Source of the DNA: Bacteroidaceae bacterium
GTDB taxonomy: Bacteria; Bacteroidota; Bacteroidia; Bacteroidales; Bacteroidaceae
NCBI GenBank assembly: GCA_017615835.1
Contig: JAFZZI010000005.1
Span: forward strand, 1 to 64,000
DNA: 64,000 nt
Direction of reading: 5' to 3'
Of the stretch, positions 33,640 to 40,900 are shown piece after piece (position 1 is the stretch's first letter; every line of letters starts with the position of its first letter). The position numbers and the translations under genes are program-made. Below the pieces are notes generated by a model. The model did no database searches. It was not told where the DNA came from and saw only the letters and a list, made by a program, of their open reading frames with translations.

Positions 33640-33830
33640 CCAAGGATGATGAGCGAGGCGGCGCATACCGCCGAGAACTGATTGCAGAGCGGAACTATTC
33701 AGAATCGAGCTGGGCAGAGAAGCCCCGCCAGGAAGAGACCAGCCACCCTCGACTATCGCTAACGCTTATAGACGAGGAGGGCTTGACTCTTCCGGCTACG
33801 GCTTCCTCAGCTCGATTTGTCATCAAAGAC
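33640..33830 (+). ncRNA. Further multi-tier hairpin upstream of the 33893 gene
   Basis: GGCGGCGCATACCGCC (about 33656-33672) is nearly identical to the 31378 hairpin after the RT. Then AATCGAGCTG (33703-33712) pairs with CAGCTCGATT (33808-33817), GAAGCC (33719) with GGCTTC (33800) and GGAAGAG (33731-33737) with CTCTTCC (33787-33793). An open frame crosses this stretch but is judged non-coding. Confidence 0.6.
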
Positions 33831-33892
33831 ATAAAGACCTATGCCATTCCGCGAGACAGTCATCAAACGAGTACTAGCACAAACAAGAGATT

Positions 33893-34348
33893 ATGGAAAA
33901 GATATATGGAGTGAGAGTTGACATCACGGTGACAAAGAGCCTATACACCTCAGCGTCGTCGCAAGAGGAGGCAGAGAAGATAATCAGGGAGAAACTCGAC
34001 AAAGACCCCTATTACGATGCCAAGACGATGGACTCCGTGCTGAACTATGAGATTGTAGAGGTCAGCGAGTGTAAGGAAGAAGACGCAGGCGACGATCCGC
34101 TGGCAGGCTGCAGCAAGGACTACCGCAAGGGTGTCGCCTATGTGATGGAGAATCTGGACGAGGATGACAAGGCTGTTATCCGCGCCAAGTGCAACAAGTC
34201 TTATAACCAGCACCTTGTGCCGAATGGTAGTATCGTGGATGACTCGCCGATTATCGACCTTTTGGAGGAGTACGGACAGAATGAAGGTCTGCCCGAAGGC
34301 TGGTATCTGGACGAGTATGACGCTAGTGTGATACTGGCAATGATTTGA
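33893..34348 (+). CDS. Hypothetical acidic protein (151 aa)
   Basis: ATG 33893 (ttATG context). N-terminal part YGVRVDITVTKSLYTSASSQEEAEKIIREKL resembles small 'DpnD/PcfM-like' beta-alpha modules that read an incoming strand followed by a helix, but this is weak. The C-terminal part is acidic and helical. Lies between two structured RNA blocks. Confidence 0.6.
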   Translation: MEKIYGVRVDITVTKSLYTSASSQEEAEKIIREKLDKDPYYDAKTMDSVLNYEIVEVSECKEEDAGDDPLAGCSKDYRKGVAYVMENLDEDDKAVIRAKCNKSYNQHLVPNGSIVDDSPIIDLLEEYGQNEGLPEGWYLDEYDASVILAMI

Positions 34349-34366
34349 TGCGGACTATGCAAATTA

Positions 34367-34467
34367 TCCCACGGCGGCTGTGACCTATGCTTTGATGTAA
34401 CCGTGGGAACTATTATGAACGTGTTTTCATAACTTGCCTCTAACGAGGCGACTTCCCGAAAGGGAAG
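34367..34467 (+). ncRNA. Stack of four hairpins after the 33893 gene
   Basis: TCCCACGG/CCGTGGGA (34367-34408), with TTATGAA/TTCATAA (34413-34432), GCCTC-TAAC-GAGGC (34436-34449) and CTTCCC-GAAA-GGGAAG (34452-34467), the last with a GNRA tetraloop. A terminator follows at 34483. Together they look like the 3' part of a stable RNA. Confidence 0.55.
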
Positions 34468-34482
34468 CCTGTAAGATTTTTG

Positions 34483-34522
34483 AGTGCCGGTGCTCTTCGC
34501 TGTGAAGCGAGGGGCACTTTTT
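34483..34522 (+). terminator. Rho-independent terminator
   Basis: AGTGCC (34483-34488) pairs with GGCACT (34513-34518), an inner CTTC/GAAG helix fits inside, and five T follow. It closes the RT-to-33893 transcription region. Confidence 0.75.
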
Positions 34523-34557
34523 GTATCGGAAATATTAACCCCTAAAAATATACGAGT

Positions 34558-35160
34558 ATGGGTCAGAATAAAGTGAATGAACGTATTGCCATGACAATGC
34601 TCAGGCAGTGCGCATTGGTGTGGGAGCATTGTACTATGTTATTTGAGCCAGCGGCGGAGTTTGAGTGTAGGTTCGCTGACATCTATAAGGGCATATATAA
34701 CACTAAAAATCAGTGTAACGTGGCTCCTGGGCATATTGACATTGGTATAGACCAGTGTCAGCATCCCGACGTGTTCGCACAAAGGATGCGTGAGATAGAG
34801 GGAACGGTGGATTATATGCAGGACGGCCGGCAGACGATTGTCAAGATGTTTTTCCAGACAAGCGACACAGAACCGCAGATAGGTTTTAGCAGCAGCTATC
34901 CCGTAGAGATGGTGTTTGAGGTGGTCCGCAACTTCTGCCGTATTAACGGCTGTTCCGGACTGCTGGATAAAACGAAGTTTGGTATGGATGACAGCGGTAA
35001 ATGGGCACGCTTGCCGCAGAGTTCTGCCATATGGGCACCTGTCAAGAAGACTGCCGCCAAGGCGAAGGTGGAGAACCGGAAGCCTGAAACCCAGCCTGAG
35101 TCGACAATGTCTGATAGGCTGCGTGAGGCACTATTGCGACAACTTAAACAGGCAGCGTGA
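34558..35160 (+). CDS. Hypothetical protein (200 aa) with C-terminal LREALL tail
   Basis: Soluble alpha/beta protein, with SSSYPVEMVFEVVRNFCRINGCSGLLDKTKF in the middle and a Lys/Pro linker near the end. The last residues SDRLREALLRQLKQAA form an amphipathic helix very like the end of the next gene's product (YQLREALLKQVK), though the bodies are unrelated. The tail may be a shared docking peptide. No family recognised. Confidence 0.65.
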   Translation: MGQNKVNERIAMTMLRQCALVWEHCTMLFEPAAEFECRFADIYKGIYNTKNQCNVAPGHIDIGIDQCQHPDVFAQRMREIEGTVDYMQDGRQTIVKMFFQTSDTEPQIGFSSSYPVEMVFEVVRNFCRINGCSGLLDKTKFGMDDSGKWARLPQSSAIWAPVKKTAAKAKVENRKPETQPESTMSDRLREALLRQLKQAA

Positions 35161-35195
35161 ACAACCGGTATGCTTCATTCAAAAATAAAACGGCT

Positions 35196-35858
35196 ATGAA
35201 TATGAATAAAAAACAGACAGCATTATGCAATGAGTTGTGTGCCCTGTTGGGTCACAAGTCCTGGACTAAGGCAGGCCGCCGATGCACTGGCAAATGGAGC
35301 GGTACGACTGACTACTCACTGATATGGGAGGATGGAACGGGAATGTTCATATCTAACGGCATGAGTTACTTCGATACGGGAGTGAGTGAAACGATTGACA
35401 TGCTGAAACGTACCCGTAATCCCGAAAACCAACGGGCTATGATGGAGGTTCTCTGGGAGTTCGAGGACGATGACGCAAAGATGGCCAAGGAAGCCGGTCT
35501 GCAGCGCTACGAGTTGCTTGGGTTGCTGGAAATCGTAGAACCGGACATTCACGGCATGATATGGTGGGGTGTCCGAATCAAGGTAGGCGACCGTATAATC
35601 AACTACCGGGAGACAGGAATGAGCTATGATATTAAGAATGGTGCCGACAAGCTGCGCGAGACCAGAGAACGTAATAAGGGCAAAGAACTATGGACCGCCG
35701 GCGGTGTTGAGACCCCCAGTTATGTTATTCACGGCGTGGCTCACGATATGAATTACGCCTGTTATCAGGCGAGAGGCGACGAGCGTATTACATTCTACTC
35801 ATGGGAGCGTCCGCTGGAATATCAACTGCGCGAGGCGTTATTGAAGCAAGTTAAGTAA
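35196..35858 (+). CDS. Hypothetical protein (220 aa) with C-terminal LREALL tail
   Basis: Start at ATG 35196 (ctATG context); a GTG at 35157 would overlap the previous gene. Starts with KKQTALCNELCALLGHKSWTKAGRRCTGKWSGTTDYSLIW. Trp/Gly-rich beta content. It ends LREALLKQVK. Function unknown. Confidence 0.65.
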   Translation: MNMNKKQTALCNELCALLGHKSWTKAGRRCTGKWSGTTDYSLIWEDGTGMFISNGMSYFDTGVSETIDMLKRTRNPENQRAMMEVLWEFEDDDAKMAKEAGLQRYELLGLLEIVEPDIHGMIWWGVRIKVGDRIINYRETGMSYDIKNGADKLRETRERNKGKELWTAGGVETPSYVIHGVAHDMNYACYQARGDERITFYSWERPLEYQLREALLKQVK

Positions 35859-35884
35859 AGACTAAACGACTAAACATTAGGTTT

Positions 35885-36214
35885 ATGGCATTAAGAGCAC
35901 TTGAAGATATTGTTTATGACCTCTGCGTCGAGCATATAGATGCACAGAATAGTGAGCCTGTTACGCATCGTGACAATGAGACTGGCGCCAACATTACCAT
36001 GTTTCGTGGCAAGACCTATCGCAACCTGACAAGCGAGCAGGTGTGGAGCCTGAAAACAAGCTTTGTGGCCGAAGCGTATCACAGGCTGTGTGAGGCTTTG
36101 GATTATCAAAATAAACTCTATATAGGGCTTCATCCTCTACATGCAGACGACCTGCTGCGTGAAATGCGAAAGAACATCCAGTATAATAAAAACATTTGCG
36201 ACTATGGAAAGTAA
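35885..36214 (+). CDS. Hypothetical protein (109 aa)
   Basis: Helical protein (MALRALEDIVYDLCVEHIDAQ..., FVAEAYHRLCEALDYQNKLY). It overlaps the next gene by 11 nt, so they are translationally linked. No recognised family. Confidence 0.6.
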   Translation: MALRALEDIVYDLCVEHIDAQNSEPVTHRDNETGANITMFRGKTYRNLTSEQVWSLKTSFVAEAYHRLCEALDYQNKLYIGLHPLHADDLLREMRKNIQYNKNICDYGK

Positions 36215-36569
36215 CATTAAAGTTAAGGCAACATCTGAACAGATGGACGTGTTTTGCAAGCTGTATTGTGTAAAATGGTGTGAGCGCATCAAGTGGCTCA
36301 ATGACGGTAAGAGGCGTTGGCTCTATAAGATTAGACTAAGACACTCCGAAGAAGTAGGCGAACTGCGCGGGACGTACACGGTGGAAACGCTGATAAAGAA
36401 GTTTCGTGAGGAAGCCTATGTATACTTACCCTGCTATATAGCAGGCGTTGTCAACGGACTGATAAAAGATTGTCAGTCGGTTCTTTCTGCCATCGGAGAC
36501 AAGCAGAAGGTGACAGTTCTTATCAATGATGCTCTGAAACAGAAGGGTGTCAATGTAAAAATCGTTTAA
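36204..36569 (+). CDS. Hypothetical protein (121 aa)
   Basis: ATG 36204, overlapping the preceding gene. Basic, with several Cys and Trp near the start (FCKLYCVKWCERIKWLNDGKRRW). No motif recognised. Confidence 0.55.
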   Translation: MESNIKVKATSEQMDVFCKLYCVKWCERIKWLNDGKRRWLYKIRLRHSEEVGELRGTYTVETLIKKFREEAYVYLPCYIAGVVNGLIKDCQSVLSAIGDKQKVTVLINDALKQKGVNVKIV

Positions 36570-36582
36570 CGGCTAAAAGAAT

Positions 36583-37059
36583 ATGGCTATGGCAAAGATG
36601 ATTAGACATGACTTCAGCGGCATCTTGGATGCTCTGAACAAGATGATTATTGCAGAGGTGAAGGCGGCGCTGGAGCGACTGCCGGAAAAGTGCATTCGTG
36701 AAGAGGGGTACAGCCTCTGCCGTATCATTATCGGTCCAGAAGGAGACTACTCGCCCCGCAATGTGGCCGTTGACGAGGTGTGGGTGGACGAGAAAGACGG
36801 TCTATTGCATATCTATGGACGTGACCTGACCCTCAAGGATTGCTTCGATCAGAACTGGGCTGACAACGTGGATCCTGACGAATGGACGGAAGAAGATAGT
36901 CTGTATGACATCACTGACTTTGACTATCTGATAGACCAGATAGCGGAGCAGGCGGAGGGTAATAAGACGTACAACCTGCCGGATGTAAGTTCGCATATTT
37001 GCGGCAACGTCGCCAAGCGCTCTCTGAAGCAAGCGATAAGAAAGACGGTAACGGTATAG
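36583..37059 (+). CDS. Hypothetical acidic protein (158 aa)
   Basis: Two adjacent starts, ATG 36583 and ATG 36589; the second has the usual ctATG context. N-terminal helix with HDFSGILDALNKMIIAEVKAALERL, then beta-rich acidic middle (VDEVWVDEKDGLLHIYGRDLTLKD). It ends just before a terminator. Function unknown. Confidence 0.6.
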   Translation: MAMAKMIRHDFSGILDALNKMIIAEVKAALERLPEKCIREEGYSLCRIIIGPEGDYSPRNVAVDEVWVDEKDGLLHIYGRDLTLKDCFDQNWADNVDPDEWTEEDSLYDITDFDYLIDQIAEQAEGNKTYNLPDVSSHICGNVAKRSLKQAIRKTVTV

Positions 37060-37087
37060 AAATTTGAATAAAAACGGGTAACAAAAG

Positions 37088-37113
37088 AGCCCGCTATTGC
37101 AGTAGCGGGCTTT
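37088..37113 (+). terminator. Terminator-like hairpin
   Basis: AGCCCGCTA (37088-37096) pairs perfectly with TAGCGGGCT (37103-37111) around TTGCAG, followed by TT only. The short T-run makes it weak as a terminator; it starts a further hairpin stack. Confidence 0.6.
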
Positions 37114-37320
37114 GATGGGTGACGCCGGACAGCCTACGAATGCCGGCATAATGGCCGAAACGATGACAATTTCTATTGTTTTTCGGTGGAAGCGTTTCAG
37201 AATAACCTTAACGTGGTTCTGATGCTTCGGGGGAGGTCTAATTCACCTCCCCTTTCGGCTTATTTGTCGACAAAGGTGCAAACAAATTTTATAAAAAACA
37301 AATTGAAACAAAAAAATTAC
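37114..37320 (+). ncRNA. Hairpin stack between 37059 and the next gene
   Basis: After the 37088 hairpin come GCCGG/CCGGC (about 37122-37145), CCGAAA/TTTCGG with inner ACAAT-TTCT-ATTGT (about 37154-37186), AAGC..TCAGAA / TTCTGA.GCTT (about 37190-37227), and GGGGAGGT-CTAATTC-ACCTCCCC (about 37230-37252). Two of these are two-tier hairpins like those at 33 kb. No gene is visible. Confidence 0.5.
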
Positions 37321-37325
37321 GGGTT

Positions 37326-37475
37326 ATGAAAAAGAAGACTTTCAAACAATTGCAAGAGCAGGCGTTTCGACTTGCATCGGAGGCTGATCCAAAATGGGAG
37401 TCACCGAGAGCAAATAAAATATTGGCTATTTATGAGAAGTTAGGAGAGAAACATGTGATATATGGGGTTGATTGA
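37326..37475 (+). CDS. Hypothetical small protein (49 aa)
   Basis: ATG 37326 to TGA 37475. Basic helical peptide MKKKTFKQLQEQAFRLASEADPKWESPRANKILAIYEKLG. The next gene starts 2 nt later. No family recognised. Confidence 0.5.
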   Translation: MKKKTFKQLQEQAFRLASEADPKWESPRANKILAIYEKLGEKHVIYGVD

Positions 37476-37477
37476 CT

Positions 37478-37960
37478 ATGATACATTGGTTTCCAACTTA
37501 CGATGAGTGTTATAAAGGCTACGGACTGACGAAGTGCCAGAATGAAACCTGCACAGCCAGCAACGACACGCCGGAGTTGCAAGGTAAGATGGACTATCCT
37601 AACATCGGTTTAGGGTGGTCTGTGGATAATGGACGTAGTTATAGTCTCGAAGAGATAAAACAGCGTATCGACGAGGTGATAGCCGAGCGAGGACGACGCA
37701 TCGGATGGGTGAGGGAGTTTTCGCAGACGCAAAAGAATCCAGAATGGACGGAGCGTTATCTGATGGAAAGCTGCGACCCCAATAATGACGAGGGTCATCA
37801 GGATAGAAGCAATCACGCTGAGGCGGAGTTGTACGGCATGTGGTATGATGGCACATACTACAAGATGCACTGGGGTATGAGGTGTGTTACGGTTTCAAAG
37901 ACCAAGTTCCTCTATCGCAAATTTCTGATCGAGAAAGGATATATAATTGATAACAAATAA
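37478..37960 (+). CDS. Hypothetical protein (160 aa)
   Basis: ATG 37478. Soluble, aromatic-rich, with a central helix SLEEIKQRIDEVIAERGRRIGWVREF and C-terminal MWYDGTYYKMHWGMRCVTVSKTKFLYRKFLIEKGY. It lies 14 nt before the large methyltransferase-helicase gene. No family recognised. Confidence 0.6.
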   Translation: MIHWFPTYDECYKGYGLTKCQNETCTASNDTPELQGKMDYPNIGLGWSVDNGRSYSLEEIKQRIDEVIAERGRRIGWVREFSQTQKNPEWTERYLMESCDPNNDEGHQDRSNHAEAELYGMWYDGTYYKMHWGMRCVTVSKTKFLYRKFLIEKGYIIDNK

Positions 37961-37974
37961 AACGAGCAAGCAGT

Positions 37975-40900
37975 ATGAGTATGTTGCAGAGATTACGCGA
38001 CAATATCGCGGCAATTAAGTACGTATTGACAGGGGAGGGCGACCGTGAGGTGCTGGCTAAGTACACGGGGTTTGGAGGTATGAACTTCATATTGAATCCG
38101 ATAGACCGCCCATGGAATAAGAGTGAGCAGGTGTATGTGGACGACACTATTGAACTGCATACCTTGCTTCGCAGCCATTGCAGCAGCGAGCGGGAATATG
38201 ATGCTTGGATGCAGAGCCTGAAGGCATCGGTGCTGACGGCGTATTATACACCGGCTCACTTTGTGCGCCATCTGTTTAATGCGCTGTATGGAATCAACGA
38301 CACCTATTACGGCAACAAGTTCCTTCCAAAGACGATGCTTGACCCTGCAGCCGGTATGGGTGTGTTTGCGTTTTCCGCAAAGTTACGCTCATTAGGCACA
38401 AGGGAACTTCAGGTTACGGCTTACGAGAAGGACTTGTTGACGGGTATGATGCTTAACACCCACAAAGGCGACGGGCTGTCTGTATTTGTGGACGGATTCG
38501 AGAAGTTTCCAAAAGAAGAGCTTGGTCTATATGACCTAGTTGCGACGAATGTGCCGTTTGGGGATATCAGGGTGTTTGACCCGGAGTACAGCAACTCGAA
38601 GAGCGAGGTGAGGCGTGAGGCTGCAAGGATGATTCACCGCTATTACGTGCTGAAGGGTTTGGACTGTCTGAGGGATGGCGGACTGGAGGTGTATATAATA
38701 ACAAGCAACTATCTGAACCGCGACGGCGAACAGTTGGCAGAGGCACTGAAACAGTCAAGGTTGATTGGGGCATATAGGTTAGCGAATAATCTGTTTAAGG
38801 AGAGTGGTACCGAGGTCGGTACAGATCTGCTGGTGTTACAGAAGGACTCCGGAAAGCAGGGGCTGACGGCTGACGAGACATGGCTGCTGACACAGTATGA
38901 AGACTCGGGATGTCCTACGAATATGTACTTCGATATGAAACCGGACCATGTGATTGCAACAACCTGGACAGTAGACACGGATGCCTATGGAAAGAGGGCT
39001 CTGGTCTATATGCACCGCGACGGGGTGTCTGGCATTAGCAGACAGATGAGCGAGGTTCTGGCAAAGGATATGAAGAGCAATTTTGATGTCAAGTTATACG
39101 AGGGCAGCCCCGCCGCAACCGTTTGCTCGACGGGAGGCGACATGAAAGTAAGAGCCAAGGCCGAGAAGAGCGGAAAGGAACAGTTGCTGGAAGGTATTTT
39201 GGAGGAATACACAGCCCTCTATGAGCGCGAACAGTCAACCCGGACCGAGCAGGCGGATAAGCGCGAACACCTGAACCAGCTGTATGACTATTTTGTACAG
39301 TGTTACGGCTGCATGAACGACAAAAAGAACATAAAGGCGGTAGAGCATGTATCCAAGGAACTGCTGTCTCTTGAAGTGAAGGAAGGCGGCGGATGGCAGA
39401 AAGCTGACATCTTTCGCAAGCCTGTGGCTTTCGCGACCGAGTCTGTACTGACGGCGGCTACAGCGCAGGAGGCACTAGCGGTGAGCCTGAACGAGTACGG
39501 ATGGGTGAATATACTCAGGATGAAGGAACTGACAGGCAAGGACGAGGATGAACTGGCCAGGGAACTGGAAGGGGAGATATTCTACAACCCACTGGAACTC
39601 AAGTTTGAGACCCGCTCGAAGTTTATCAGCGGCAATGTAATAGAGAAGTTGGAGAAGATAAAGGAGTGCTATCCGAAGGTAGCGCAGTATCTGGTAGGCC
39701 AAACAGACGAGCACACTAATCTGCCGGAGTTGGAGGTGCCGGAGGAGGTGAGGATATTGCAGAGCATGAAGGCTCTGCGGGATGCCATCCCCACACCGAT
39801 TCCTTTTGAGGATCTGGACTTCAATCTTGGAGAGAGGTGGATGGATGCCGACATCTATGGCAAGTTTGCGAGTGAGTTCTTCTCAATGCCCGAAGAGGAG
39901 GGAAAGAGTTCTTACTGGAGCGGTAAAGTGACAGTGACGGTCAAGTATAATCCTTTGCTGGACCAGTTCGCGGCAAGCGCTACAAGTCATAACGAGAAGA
40001 TCTGGAGCCAGTACAGTATCAGCAGCGAAGCCACCAGAAGTCTGGATGGTATAGAGTTGTTGATACATGCGCTGCAGAACACTTGCCCCAAGATGTTGAA
40101 ATATAAGCGTGATGCTCAGGGTCGTTGCATCTATAACGACAAGGGCGAGCACGAGACGGTAGAGGATGCTGATAAGACTCAATTGGCTAATGCAAAGATT
40201 GAGGAAATAAGGCAGGGCTATCAAGACTGGCTGTTGCGTCAGCCGAAGGAGTTGAAAGACGAACTCACGGCACTTTATAACAGACGGTTTAACTGTTTTG
40301 TAAAACCTAAGTACGACGGCAGTCACCAGACTTTTCCCGGCATCGACATGAAAGGGCTGGAAAGGAAATATGGCGTAAAGTCTCTGTACGACTCGCAGAG
40401 GGACTGCATCTGGATGCTCGTTCAGAACGGTGGTGGAATATGCGACCACGAGGTGGGTAGCGGCAAGACTCTTATAATGTGCATCGCCGCTCACGAGATG
40501 AAGCGGTTGGGACTGGCCCATAAGCCTATGATTATAGGATTGAAAGCAAATGTATCAGCCATCGCTGAGACTTATCGCACCGCCTATCCGCAGGCCAAGG
40601 TGTTGTATGCCACAGCGGCCGACTTTAGCGGTAGCGAGCGAGCCGATTTCTTCAACAGGATGAAGAATAACAACTGGGACTGTGTGATCATGAGCCACGA
40701 TCAGTTCTCACGCATTCCGCAGAGTGACGAGGTACAGCGCGATATGCTCTACGACGAGATGCGACAGATAGATGAAGCGCTTGAAGTGGCACGCCAGTGG
40801 GGTTACAGCATCAGCGCCAGAGTGTTGAAGGGCTTGGAACGCCGCAAGCAGAATATGGCTGCGAAGATACAGGCTATACAGAACGCTATCCAGACGAGAA

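Noticed and set aside
33606..33914. 102-aa open frame on the plus strand before the 33893 gene
   Set aside because: It lies over a strong compound hairpin, has a composition unlike neighbours and overlaps the next gene's start in another frame; the RNA structure explains the region better.
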